Shown piece by piece: positions 11,490 to 21,852 of a stretch of 64,000 nt of DNA (positions are counted from its first letter, which is position 1; each line of letters opens with the position of its first letter). Source of the stretch: Patiria miniata. Its lineage: Eukaryota; Echinodermata; Asteroidea; Valvatida; Asterinidae. Position numbers and translations under genes: made by a program. The notes below the pieces were generated by a model. The model was not told the origin of the DNA. It ran no database searches and was given only the letters and a program-made list of their open reading frames with translations. Where the stretch lies: the NCBI RefSeq assembly GCF_015706575.1, contig NW_024037062.1:3096811-3160810 (forward strand), in the 5' to 3' direction.

Positions 11490-13240
11490 AACGTGGTTCA
11501 AGGTTCAAGGTTTATTTATTTCCACAGCGTCAAATCTATAAATGACATAAAATAATTGCATAGCAGAAAAGAATTACAAATAATACAACAAAACTGATAT
11601 TTTAGAGACACTGCAGAGGGGCCCATTAAGAAGTAGAGCTTTTAAGCATGGGCCCCAGACAGGCATGCTCATTGAGCCCAAACCAAGGGAAAGGAAGTAA
11701 CTTACAATGAACACTATTAAATGGTCAGTCAAACGAGGTAGGGCTCAATGAGCATGCTGTATTTAAAGTAATTACATAGAAAAGCAACATACCTAAACAC
11801 AATACACATTCAGACGTAAACAACGGACAAACAAACAATACAATACAGATCATTTTAACTAGTCAGGTCAGCAATGAGCAATACAATAATGGATATTCTA
11901 CAATCTACATGTAACAACATATATCTACTGGCATAAATTAATAACAAGTTTGAATTAAGACTGATTTTAATAGGCGTTTAAAAGTGGAAAGACGTTTAAA
12001 AGGTGGCACGGGTGGCTTGTGCGTAAAGCGCTCGCCTCTCACCAAGGTGACCACGGTTCGAATCCTGGCCGCGGATCGCATGTGAGTAGAGTTGTGCGTT
12101 GGTTCTCTCCTGTGCCACGAGGGTTTTTCTCCGGGCCCTCCGGTTTTCCTCCCTCCGGAAAAATCAAACACTTTCGATCTCAGGCTGTGCTCCGTGGTCT
12201 TATATGGGTCGCCATAGGCGCCTTTACGTGCCAGCGGCCCGACCACGTTGTAGCCACGTCCTTCGCAATTCAGCATCCCAGCTGCGAGTAAGGATGATTA
12301 GCCTCCCAAATTATTATTATTATTATTATTAGATTGGTAGAAGCTTGGAGTTGTGTAGAGAACGAATTCCACAGCTTGGGTCCCTTGTTATTAACAGTAT
12401 TTTGAGCAAGAGAGGTACGACTAAATGGAATATAAAAATTAGAAGCTTGGCGAGTCCAATGAGAATGAAATTCACTTTTCTGGCTAAAAATACTATTAAT
12501 GGAAGATGGTAAAGTATTGCGAGAAGATTGATACATTAAAGACCCAAGCTGAACGTTATACATATCATTACGTTTTAAAGTTTTATGTTTTATAAAAAGG
12601 GGATATGTGTGTTCATAGAAGTCGGCAAAATTAATTACACGCAAGGCTCTTTTCTGTTATAGAAGTAGTCTTGTAGCAGAACTACTACCCCAAGCAAGTA
12701 AACCATAGTTAAGATGAGAGACAATTAGGGTGTTATAAAGAGATTCCAAAACGTTTACTGGTGAAAAATGCTTAATTTTGTTAATACACCTACGTTTCTT
12801 GCAATGATTTTACATAAATGATCAACATGATTTTTCCATGTTAGCCCTGAGTCAATAAACAAACCCAAACATTTACAACAATCAGTTTTGATAATCACAG
12901 AATCATCAATCATAATATTACAGGGTAGTTCACTGACAGAGTTACTAAACAACATGAAGCTAGTTTTGGAAATATTTAAGGATAATTTATTAAGTCTGAA
13001 CCAACTCGAAACAGATATAAGTTCGGTGTTAACAGTGTCAGTGAGGTAATTGAGGTTGCTATGGGAAAAGAATAAATTAGAGTCATCAGCAAACAATATA
13101 AAGGAGAGCAAGTTAGAAGACTTTGTAAAATCATTACTATATATTATAAAAAGCAAAGGTCCTCAAATTGAGCCTTGGGGTACTCCGTGTGTAAGAAAAC
13201 TAGAGTTTGAGTTAAAGCCATGTATAGACTCATATTGGGT
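11490..13240 (-). mobile_element. 5'-truncated jockey-superfamily LINE, minus strand (copy A)
   Basis: Read on the minus strand from 13240 it starts inside the reverse transcriptase: a GVPQGSI motif (followed by an in-frame TGA), then GPLLFIIYSND, the catalytic FADDSNLFF and KCLGLFIDSGLTW (13156-12755), then the C-terminal region to LWNSF (12644-12350). A non-coding 3' region runs to the terminal AACCTTGAACC words at 11490. A tRNA-derived SINE is nested in its 3' part (11993-12330). It lacks the N-terminal half and has several stops, so it is dead. Confidence 0.85.
11993..12330 (+). mobile_element. tRNA-derived SINE, about 338 bp
   Basis: Copy B shows the empty site, so the insert is exact to a few bases. 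The 5' part has Pol III promoter words: an A-box-like GTGGCTTGTGCGTAAAGCGC near 12011 and a B box GGTTCGAATCC at 12055-12065. The 3' end is an (ATT)n tail, 12311-12330. The target duplication is very short (AGA at 11990 and 12331). The 3' part recurs as a fragment at 43273-43378, so the family is dispersed. Confidence 0.88.
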
Positions 13241-14444
13241 TATGCGTGCGTATCGGCCCGATACGCTGGCATTACATATGGCACTAAAATCGTTAAAAAA
13301 ATTATTTCATCTTGACATGCTAAATCTTGACGAAAAAGCCTAAACTTTTGATGCATTTGTGATCAAAATGCCCCAAAGCCATGCCGCTGTACGCGTATAC
13401 GATGTTCCGTGCGGCATAGCATGGCAGTGCAGTGTAGTGCCATCGCTATTCACTGGTTCCCACCGTGTGCTTACAGAATCAAAGCTATAATGTAGGACCG
13501 GAACCACTGACAACGACCCACATAACGTGACAGAACCAAATAATTAATAAACATCGATGGAGAAAGAGAATTTATTCCAATTTATTCCCAGAAGGTGATC
13601 TCTCTTTTCTGTGTATGTATTTTCCATTAAAACATATTTATAACGAGATTGTTCCGCTCATACGTACTTGATACACCGTTTGCGTGTTTCTGAAAAAAAT
13701 GTTTGGCCACAGCACGTGGGTTCGTTGCCAAGTCCGCTAAAAATACACAGTGCAGGTATGCACACTGACAGTGAGCCGTGTGCGCGAGGCGATGTACGGC
13801 CACTGCTGGCTGGCGGCTGACGGTGACTAACGTTGAGCATAGTGGGGTGGAGGACTTAAATTCTCCATTATTTTTAAGAATCATCCACCTTAAATATATG
13901 TTTTTCATATTAGGTGAGGCAAGTTTTTATCACTTTTGATGGACAGTCTCGATTGCTTTTGTGGTGCGAATGAACATTATTAAGGCACAAATTATGCATG
14001 ATTCCTTGGTATGCTCCATTATTTCAATCAGCACAAAATATTTTTTTGACGAAATAAAAATAAATTCCGACCTAACGACCCTAATTTTTGGAAGGTCATG
14101 TAATAGGAAGCAGAATTTTGTTTTTTTTTGCTTAATTTGTTTTAATCTGAAACTTACTTTTCATCCGAACTTTTCCAGTTCAGAAAATTGTTATGTTTGT
14201 GAAATGTTTATTATATTTTTATTTAAAAAAAAATGTTATCTATCTCCTCTGAATTTTGAGGAAAAATCTACCTCAAAGATCCCAAGATTTGCTCTAAAAT
14301 GCACCAAAGAGCTTCTAGAGTTCACAATTTTGGGACCATAAGTCGGCCCCGAACCCCACGCCGTGGCTTCGCACGTTGGTGTATCACGACAAAACTTCCC
14401 CTACAGGTTTAAAAAAATCACGCCCTTCCACCCTTCGGAAGATC
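13241..14444. other. Non-coding stretch, no gene seen
   Basis: No open frame here has family resemblance. The longest (13627-13908 minus, 13961-14341 plus) look random and AT-rich. The last 150 bases (CGGCCCCGAACCCCACG near 14345) belong to the hAT-type MITE family whose right end follows. Confidence 0.6.
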
Positions 14445-14459
14445 CTGGATCCGCCCCTG
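14445..14459. mobile_element. Right end of a hAT-type MITE (CTGGATCCGCCCCTG)
   Basis: This inverted match to the left end at 11399 is preceded by family-specific sequence. It is a lone end unless paired with 11399. Confidence 0.55.
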
Positions 14460-15149
14460 AAGTTACCTCACATAGATAGTCAGCTAAAACTGTTTCAAAA
14501 TGGTGGGTAGAGGTGATTCATTGATTGTTTCACGAATGAACAAATCATATGCAAACATCCGTCGTATATTATGCAGATATTAGGCCTATATTCCTCCAAG
14601 ATGTTAAATTTTTTTACAACGTTGCGCAGCTAGGCCAAGTAGGGCTGGAACCGTTGCCAGAACATGAGCAACTCTTTGCAGATGACCAAGTACGACTGAA
14701 AGAGAAAACAATTCTAGGTAATAAATAATCAGTGCTATGGTCGAGTCCACCCCATCCGAGTCCGAGTCCTTGGTATCCGAGTCCGAGTCTGAGTCCGACT
14801 CCTTGTCTCCGAGTCCGCGTCCTTTTGTGAATCTCAAATACACATCATCGTGGATGAGAACCAGGACAAAGTTGATTGTTTGACCCCTTTTAATACAAAG
14901 CAAAGGTGAAAGGTAATGTGTAGTATACATTTTAACCAAATTCATAAAAGGTTTCGCCCTCAATATTTTTTTTAAGTGAACTTTAGGATTTAAAAGGCTT
15001 TCCAAGTGTAAAAAAAACCTTAAAATATTGAAATTCAAATTCCGATCCTCTTTAAAAAAAGATGTTGCTGGAAAATTGTCACTGCTTGTACTCAGAATGC
15101 CTTGCCAGGTCACAAGTATGAAAATTGTGTTCTGGCTTAATTAAGATTT

Positions 15150-15285
15150 AAACTAAACATGCTCATTACATCTTAGAAACATAAGCATTTCCAACATGCG
15201 GGAAGATAAGCTGGCACGATGGGGACGCATTATTATACCCCCATGACTGAAAATACCCTCCACTGGTGCACTTGATGGGGTATAC
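15150..15285 (-). pseudogene. hAT C-terminal dimerisation domain remnant
   Basis: On the minus strand the segment reads SSAPVEGIFSHGGIIMRPHR followed by LSSRMLEMLMFLRCN, the classic hATC signature (S-A-x-x-E-R-x-F-S and a downstream L-x-L-K-x-N). The expected VER is VEG, a change in a conserved residue. The stop follows a few residues later. Confidence 0.85.
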
Positions 15286-15382
15286 TAGTAAACAATTTCA
15301 CAGAATTGTGTAAGCGCCCACCACAAATGATTCAAACATTTGGGAGGGGGAATAAAGGTCCCCCACAACTGGATCTATCCCA

Positions 15383-15577
15383 TCATTTACGAAGTTTCTC
15401 AGGCTTATACCAGGATTTCTGTACACGCTGCAGATGACGGATGAAGGTGGAGGTAGTTCCATGGTCACTAATTTCAGAAATCGTGGCTTTGCAAAGGTTA
15501 CAGTTTGCAGAATGTCTCTTCTTGCCCGTTTTGTGGCACGAATACTTCTTGTGATTGGTAAATCCATACTTGATCAC
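15383..15577 (-). pseudogene. BED zinc finger remnant of hAT transposase
   Basis: The minus frame shows C-x2-C spacing (CNLC), a G-T-T-S block and HLQRVQ, the pattern of a BED finger that binds DNA in hAT transposases and ZBED genes. It is followed within 100 bases by the C-terminal domain, so the RNase H-like core is deleted. Confidence 0.75.
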
Positions 15578-16025
15578 TCAGGAAGCGCTGACATGATCTG
15601 TGGTATGGAGTGGTAAGTCAGCTTCCTCGGCAGTCGACAAGAAGTTGAACACGTGTTGCCAACGATCTGCGGGATGATCGGATAGACTGCTCAGTATGTG
15701 CGCGTGCGTGCTGCGTAGGCACTGCGTGCGCCCAAACCTCGAACTGAAGCCAATTGACACATCGTTTTGCAAAGGATTTTCATTTAAATTCTAGCGCACG
15801 CAATATTTTAGCCGATAAATGTATGAGAATGTTCGCAGGGTGTACAAATTAAGAAAGTGCTGTACAATATAGAAATTTAACATTCAATCATGTTATGCAA
15901 GCCATCGGGCCAGTGAACTTGCCAATTAAGCACAGTCTCATTAGTCTGTCAAATTAGGTTTTGCCCTTCACCGACGTTTAAACACTGTATACTCAGTATG
16001 TTACCTCCCGAGTGAAAGTTGGAAA

Positions 16026-16100
16026 GAATCACTCGGGTGGGACTCAAACCCACGACCTCCTGCTTTCTAGTGCAGATGTCTTATCACTCGACCACCGAGC
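16026..16100 (-). repeat. tRNA-like Pol III block (SINE head)
   Basis: On the minus strand it carries A-box-like TAGCTCGGTGGTCGAG and B-box-like GGTTTGAGTCC with a five-pair anticodon stem, but the anticodon loop appears to have eight bases. It is flanked by two copies of a 63 bp sequence (15951-16013 and 16202-16265). It looks like the head of a tRNA-derived SINE rather than a working tRNA gene. Confidence 0.55.
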
Positions 16101-16643
16101 TAACGGGATCGGTTGGCTGGTTCGAATCCGATGTACTAGCAGCGGGCACTGCATAAAATATTATAAGACGGATTTTTTTTGCGCCGGGGTAATACAAATC
16201 AAATTAGGTTTTGCCCTTCACCGACGTTTAAACACTGTATACTCAGTGTGTTACCTCCCGAGTAAGGGATTAGTCTGGTTCTGTGGTGTCGTTAGGGAGT
16301 CTTTCGTCACGGGCACTCGCGTTGCAGACGTCCGTGACTACACCGAGCACAGTATCCGTATCACGCAATATGGACCGTACGAGTTCACGTCACGTATGGC
16401 TAGCTACGTACGTAGGCGAGGCGGCGCGTTCAAGTTGGAGCGACTCTCGACACGTTATCTTGAAAACCAAAAACTACGTCTTCTTAACATGAAATTGCAG
16501 TAAAGTTATAGGTAAAATATGTGGGGTTTTTGTTCTAGACTCGGGCCGAGTCCTCAAGATTGTCGAGTCCTCATTGTTCGAGTCCGAGTCCCACTATCCG
16601 AGTCCGAGTCCTTAAAAATCGGGACTCGAGTCCTCCAGCACTG

Positions 16644-17035
16644 TAAATAATCACTCAAATGTACACTGCCACCTCCATCCGCCATTAGGGCTATTTACAA
16701 AGGAAAACATATAAAATTCTAGATAATAAATAATCGTTATAATGATAATAAATAATCGCTATAATATACTCTGCCACTATCCGCCATTAGGGCCATTTAC
16801 AATTATATAAACGTCCAGAAAATAAATAATCACTCAAATGTACACTGCCACCATCCGCCATTAGGGCTATTTACCAACACAAACTAAAATCATCAAAATG
16901 TGCACTGCCACCTCCATCCGTCATTTTGGGCTACTTACAAAGGAAGAAAACATTAAATTCTATACGATAAATAATTACTGAAATGCACACTGCCACCTCC
17001 ATCCGCCACTAGGGCTATTTACAAAAGATTTTTTC
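16644..17035 (+). repeat. Tandem array of about five 80 bp units
   Basis: Each unit carries AATAAATAAT, then ACACTGCCACC, CATCCGCCATTAGGGC and TATTTACAA. Units vary by small indels. The hAT element at 14730-16643 landed in the TAAATAAT word of this array, since unit-like sequence also lies just left of it near 14710. No coding potential is seen. Confidence 0.8.
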
Positions 17036-17269
17036 TTTTGTTTTATTTATCTTTGGTGTTGTACATGTATGATTAAAGTGTTGCAATAATTTTTTCCAAG
17101 TTGCACTTGACCAAATATTCAAATATTCAGTTTATGAAATGTCTGAAAGATGCATATCTTGCACACACTGATAATGTCTTTCACTCAGATTCAAAAAGTA
17201 TCGTTTTAGTAAAAACTACAATATGATTTACGCTGAGATTACTAAGAATTTTATAGGAATACAGACAGG

Positions 17270-17835
17270 CAGGAAGTTAAGATATGCTTGACAAAATGTT
17301 AAATATTATGTTTGCTCATTAATGAAAATAAAAGTCCGATCAACCCTTACTGTTGGTTTAGACGAAATTCAATGAACAAGACGATACTTTCATAATGCTA
17401 GGATAGTGAAAATAAACTTTTTCTTTTTGATGGTCGAATGACGGTATGCGTGATCTCTTCATTTTTAATCTAAAATGAATTAACCGAATTGTTTTAATCA
17501 GTTTCATTATCAGCCATTAAATTTCGCGTGAGTTTTGCACATCGAGCACATTTTCAGAACACTTCTCTTAGTTGAGAAATTATTCGCACATGGTGTTTCC
17601 GCAACCTTTCATTATTTATGTTTGACAAAATGTGAAATATGCTTGCCCATTAATGAAAACGAATGCCCGATCAACCCCTTAATGCTGGTTTAGACGAAAT
17701 TGAATGAACAACGCGATACTTTTAATATGAACGCATCTTTGATGGGGACGATAGTAAAATTGAATGATTCTTTTTAATTGTGAAATGCCGATCTGCGTGA
17801 TCTTTCAATGTAAATCTAAATCGAAAAAGCTAGCG
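17270..17835 (+). repeat. Pair of direct repeats of about 200 bp
   Basis: A block with TTGACAAAATG, CCGATCAACCC and GGTTTAGACGAAATT at 17289-17480 recurs at 17621-17830, an offset near 320. The pair leads into a terminal CCGGGAAAACCTATA word at 17866, related to the MITE at 17950, so it is probably the body of an older copy of that element family. Confidence 0.65.
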
Positions 17836-17949
17836 TAAAAATGAATAAAAACTTGGTGAAATTGGCCGGGAAAACCTATAATAAGACAAATATCACTGTC
17901 GATTCAAATTAAAATTAAAAAATTGGGCCACGGTTGTCACTATTTTTAT

Positions 17950-18471
17950 GATAGGTTTTCCCGGCTATTTCAAAACGTTCTTCATTCGAATTCACTGTTT
18001 CTAATATTCAAATTCGTCCATCAACATCCATTTAGTGCACTTCCAATGTTTAATTTTGTCTTTTGTCAGACAATTTCAAATTCAGTTCATACAAGCAAAT
18101 TCAAACAATGAACAACTTATTCTGCGCATTAAAATAATTCTGCTAGTACTACACGTTTTCGTCCGGGAGTATTCTATCTCGTCTCGTCTACGCCAAACCT
18201 TTCAAATTCGTCTAATTGATCTATATAAGACGAATTCTATCTCTGAATGCTACCATTCGGAAACAGCTTAGACGAATTTAATCTGTAATGTCGAATATTC
18301 TCGACCCGGTGACTAAAGAGGGTGACCAAACTTTGAAATTGAATGGTAAATGACTAATATGTGTGGTTTTCTTAATGCATTTGACATTTTTCTCGAACGA
18401 AATTGAATGTTAGAGTTGGTGAATTTGAATGAAAATGTTTTTAAATTGCCGGGAAAACCTATAGTATCTTA
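17950..18471. mobile_element. MITE with ATAGGTTTTCCCGGC inverted ends
   Basis: The left end ATAGGTTTTCCCGGCTATTT is complemented by the right end TTGCCGGGAAAACCTATAGT. The arms extend about 70 bases with matching CATTC/AATTC words. A further CCGGGAAAACCTATA end in the opposite sense at 17866 belongs to a neighbouring copy. The interior is AT-rich and non-coding. Confidence 0.7.
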
Positions 18472-18479
18472 AAATGTAA

Positions 18480-18850
18480 CATTGCCAAGGCCTTTCTGGT
18501 AATATTTTTCCTCTCATCAATTTGATCATAAAGTAAGCCTCGTCTTTCATTTATGATGCAGCCACTCCGGGAAAATAAACAAAAGAGGCAAAACCATTAA
18601 TATTGCTAGCTTTCTGCCTCGTCTTCTCACCCAAATGTCAAGTAGGCATCGATAAAAATAAATAAATTAAATCAAATTACTCCATGAACGTATGTTTTTT
18701 TCATCACAGAGTTTTGGTACTCCCTTGGGGTAACCCATCGGATACGCACCAATGGTGGCGAATTCTAGTCAGGATTTGGAGGGCACAGCTGCGTCGACAG
18801 ACGAATCTCCGGGGGGGGGGGAGGGGAGATTGTCATGTAGGCATATTAAT
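18480..18850 (-). repeat. Inverted copy of the copy-A repeat module
   Basis: On the minus strand this matches 3955-4350: the ATGGCAATC/ACAATCTCC edge, the C run, CGCACCAATGG and the GACGAGGCAGAAAGCTAGCAA word appear in the same order. It lies outside the A/B duplication, which shows the module is an independent dispersed repeat. The interior is diverged. Confidence 0.75.
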
Positions 18851-19089
18851 GGTTCGAGCTTAGTGGTAGCCCGCTAGCCAAATGCGAGTAAATGCAGCGG
18901 CGGGCTAGTCAAAGCACTTGTTACATTACAGTGTAATATATAATTCTTTTGTCTTGTTAATGACTTTTACTTTTTAGGGAGATATTTCAAGGGGAATTAA
19001 CTTAAATTATGTGGTATAGTTTAATGTTTGTAATATAAAGTTGAATGTATTTTGAGCACAAAAACCACGACACTGCCTACCTGATATGT

Positions 19090-19740
19090 TTGTTAGGACT
19101 GTTGGGATGTTTGTTTGTTAGTTTGTTTTGTATTGTTTTTTTGTTTATTTGTTTTTTTTTGTATTGTTTTGTTTTGTTTTGTTGGGGGTGTTTGTTTGTT
19201 TGTTTTTTGGTTTGGTTGGTTTTATTTTTATTTCATTTTGTTGTGTTTTTTTTTTTGTTTTTTTTGTTTTTTTTGTTTTGTTTTGTTTTGTTTTGTTTTG
19301 TGTTTTTTTTTTGGGGGGGTCTGTTTGTCGGGTTGTCTGGGTGTTCGTTTGTTGGGTTGTGGGAATGTGTGTTTGTTTGTATTTTGTTTGCTTGTAGGTT
19401 TTTTTGTGGGGTTATGGGGTGTCGGTCTGATGGGGTACTAGTTTGCTTGCTGGGTTTATGTTTTTTTTTATTGGGGGTATTGTTTGTTTGCTCATTTCCA
19501 GTTTATTTGTTGGTCAGTTTGAATAGTTGTCTTTGTTAGTTTTTGTTTATTGTTAGTAGACATGCTCTGTTACTCGTGAGCCATTTTGTTCTAACTAAAT
19601 TTGTGTTTTTATTTGTTTTGTTTTGGTATGTTTTGTTTTCTTTGTGTGTGTGTGTGCTTTTTTTTGTTTATGTTTTGTTTTGATTTAGTTTGTTTTGTTT
19701 TGTTTTGTTGGGGTGTTTGTTTGTTTGTTTGTTTTTCATT
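19090..19740 (+). repeat. Low-complexity T/G-rich tract (TTTTG)n
   Basis: TTTGT, TTTTG and GTTTGTTTG words run for about 650 bases. Open frames rich in F, C, V and L in all three plus frames come from this composition, not from a gene. Confidence 0.9.
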
Positions 19741-19749
19741 TATATATTT

Positions 19750-20090
19750 ATATTTACATTGAATACTATTTAATTTTTGTGTAGACATTTCGAACATGTG
19801 TTGGCAGGCCTTAAGGCTACAGTGTTTTAGTACACTTTTGTTTACCCTGGCCGGTTTGGAATGTTGTATTGTTTTTGTTTTCTGTCCCTCTATCTCCTCT
19901 CCCCTGTCAAACTGTCCACCCTCCCTTCCTTCCCCCCTCCCCCGACCCATTCCTACTCGCATTCTTCAGTCTGTATGGTATTACTTTTCAATTTCCAATC
20001 TTTGTTTACTTTTTACTTTTTATTTGCTTTGTCATTGTACTTTTGTTCATTTGTTGGCCAAATAAATAATAATAATAATAATAATAAATG
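19750..20090 (+). repeat. LINE-like 3' tail ending in (ATA)n
   Basis: The stretch is pyrimidine-rich and closes with GTTGGCCAAATAAATAATAATAATAATA. This architecture resembles the 3' untranslated end of a jockey-superfamily LINE. No coding part is attached. Confidence 0.5.
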
Positions 20091-20139
20091 GTAATCAACC
20101 AAATCAATTAATCAATCAATCAGAACTATTAAAGTCCCC

Positions 20140-20440
20140 CTGGCGAGTCAAAATCATTGAAATAGGGCATGCAACTTTCTCGTGAATTCGCGGTTTTTAG
20201 CGTTTCTAATGGGAATTGCGGCCTAGAATCCCCGAAAATGTCATGTTTTGGATTGATTAATACTTATCCTATTTCAAAGGTCTGGTTGAAAGGAAACTAT
20301 TCTAATGTCTTACAGTTCTAAAGAAAGAAGGGGGACGGTCGTTTACATCGCGTGGATCGGACGCGGCGGACATTTCAGCCGTGTCCATTCAATGTACGGT
20401 ACACGTTGCGCGAGTGTGGCACATAATTTTGACTTTTAAA
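20140..20440 (+). repeat. Dispersed repeat, also at 22985-23230
   Basis: AATGTCTTAC, GTTTACATCGC, TTCCATTCAATGTAC and GTACACG words are shared in order with 22985-23230, diverged by many substitutions. It is non-coding and its class is unknown. Confidence 0.6.
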
Positions 20441-20734
20441 GAATGGTTATGGTGTCGATATTTATATCCTTTTTTTAAATGCTCTTTCCAATTTTGTTGC
20501 CCAACTTGGCGCATTCGAGAACGTAATATCCCTTTAAAAAATGCCGGTTTCAGAAAACAAATCTGATACTGACGCGCATTTGGCTTGTCTCATGTCATTG
20601 CAGCGCCGAATTTTGCGCCAAAACCGCTAGCGAGTAAATTAAAAAAAAACAAAAAAAAACATGGCCTGGCTCTGCGTTTTTGTAGAACGTAGCGGTATTG
20701 CTGCCAAACAAACAAACAAGCAAAAAACGACATA

Positions 20735-20945
20735 ATATCTCGTTTTATTATCTTAATTAACTGCTTATTATCTCGGTTGAACGACTTATTATCTTGTTTA
20801 AACGATAAATTATCTCGTTTAAACGACTTGTTTATATCGTTTAAACGACGGATTTTATCTGGTTTAAACGACTTTTTTTATCTGGCTTTAACGACATATT
20901 TGTCTTATAAATGACTTATTTGTCTCTCGTTCAAACGAGCCTAGG
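20735..20945 (+). repeat. Minisatellite of about 24 bp units with TTTAAACGA cores
   Basis: Eight or so imperfect units repeat TTAAACGACTTATTATCTCG-like text. Each unit carries GTTTAAAC, itself palindromic. The last units are diverged. It is non-coding. Confidence 0.8.
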
Positions 20946-21059
20946 CGCAATATTAAAGTGAAATTTGCGCTACTAAGGTGTTCCCCATCTGCCATCTCAC
21001 ATCTCGCATCTGGTGTGGATGACCTGACCTTTGTGTCGCGAGTTGTAACATGCAAATTT

Positions 21060-21850
21060 AGAACAATTATCATCTCGACTCATGCAAACGCAATTGACAT
21101 TTAGGAAGGAGACGAGGCAGGCATGAGGTTACAATCAAGTATAAGCTTTATGTGGCCTCTCTGGGCTCCCTTACATTTTGTACTAAATTTAGTTGGGCAC
21201 TATATGCAGACGTTGTTGATGGTCATGTATCTGGAACATGTAAACGCTTTTTTAATTAGCGCAAGCAGACTAATGACCAGCGTGGCAGCTCATGCACGAT
21301 GTCGATATCGCTGTAGTGTGTGGTCCGACGTTACCGTTTTCTCTGACGTTTGTCTTGACTGTCCAAATTTCGTGCATAAAATAGTATTTTTGACATGTCC
21401 AGGATGTTTTTCTTTATTTTATAATTATCGAAATAACTTCTTGAAGTAAAATAATCACACCACAAATATGATATGAGAGATCAAACTAAAGAAAATAGTA
21501 TGGACTAAAATACATAATTTTGGTGTTGATCGTGTGCTACTTCATTCAATTTTATTCTGCGATCATGGATGCACCCGCCATCAGTAGTACCGATCGATAA
21601 TAGCGCGGCGGCGACACGGAAATGGGGGGACTCATAATTATGCGTCCCAGTAAGGGCGGACAAGATAGAGGGCGCCCTTTCATATGTTAATAGACGTTGC
21701 AAGCACTCATCTTAGCATCATAAGATCCTTTTGTTGCTAGAGACTCTGGGTTGCGGAAAAAGACCCATTACTATTTCCTTCTTCTTCTTTTTTTTATTAA
21801 AATGGGATTTGGCACAAACCTGTTCTCGAAACAATCGCACATTTTTCCTC
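21060..21850. other. Upstream of the F5/8C exon: no convincing exon
   Basis: A 108-codon frame at 21123-21449 is Cys-rich but resembles no family. Upstream exons of the F5/8C gene must exist, since the first recognised exon begins in phase 1. None was identified here with both a family match and splice sites. Confidence 0.5.
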
Positions 21851-21852
21851 AG

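Larger units (their letters stand above)
1..12780 (+). repeat. Copy A of a large direct duplication (A/B)
   Basis: Bases 1-58 match 49772-49829. From 2050 onward the sequence matches 49830 onward with only scattered substitutions and small indels up to about 12780, where copy B reaches the window edge. Compared with B, A has extra blocks: a LINE (59-2045), a tandem extra unit plus MITE (about 3670-5555) and a SINE (11993-12330). It lacks the foldback element found in B. Each block has clean edges against the other copy, so the two copies serve as filled and empty sites for each other. Confidence 0.95.
14730..16643 (-). mobile_element. Internally deleted hAT element, 1.9 kb
   Basis: The ends are CAGTGCTATGGTCGAGTCC and GACTCGAGTCCTCCAGCACTG (inverted), flanked by a perfect 8-base target duplication TAAATAAT (14722-14729 and 16644-16651), the hAT hallmark. 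GAGTCC hexamers pack both subterminal regions (14755-14825, 16545-16635) and may be transposase binding sites. Inside, minus-strand remnants of a ZBED/hAT transposase remain: a BED zinc finger (15383-15577) and the C-terminal dimerisation region (about 15150-15285). The catalytic middle is missing. A tRNA-like block and a 63 bp direct repeat are nested at 15951-16265. Confidence 0.9.

Noticed and set aside
11399-14459. One hAT MITE spanning both GGGCGGATCC ends with a LINE inside
   Set aside because: The ends match the family, but the flanking eight bases (TGTAAGGT and AAGTTACC) are not a duplication, so I left them as separate ends.
14755-14825. GAGTCC hexamer tract as a coding (Asp/Ser) repeat or telomere-like array
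   Set aside because: The same hexamers occur at both ends of a hAT element with a perfect 8-base duplication, so they are subterminal repeats of that element.
16026-16100. Functional tRNA gene on the minus strand
   Set aside because: The anticodon loop seems to have eight bases, the acceptor stem is poor, and the block lies inside a transposon between direct repeats; a SINE head fits better.
19045-19539. 164-codon hydrophobic frame (and two overlapping ones)
   Set aside because: The frames come from (TTTTG)n-type low-complexity DNA, which codes for F, V, C, L and G in every frame, so they are not evidence of a membrane protein.
21123-21449. Cys-rich 108-codon frame as an upstream F5/8C gene exon
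   Set aside because: No recognisable domain and no splice sites in a phase that joins the exon at 21853.
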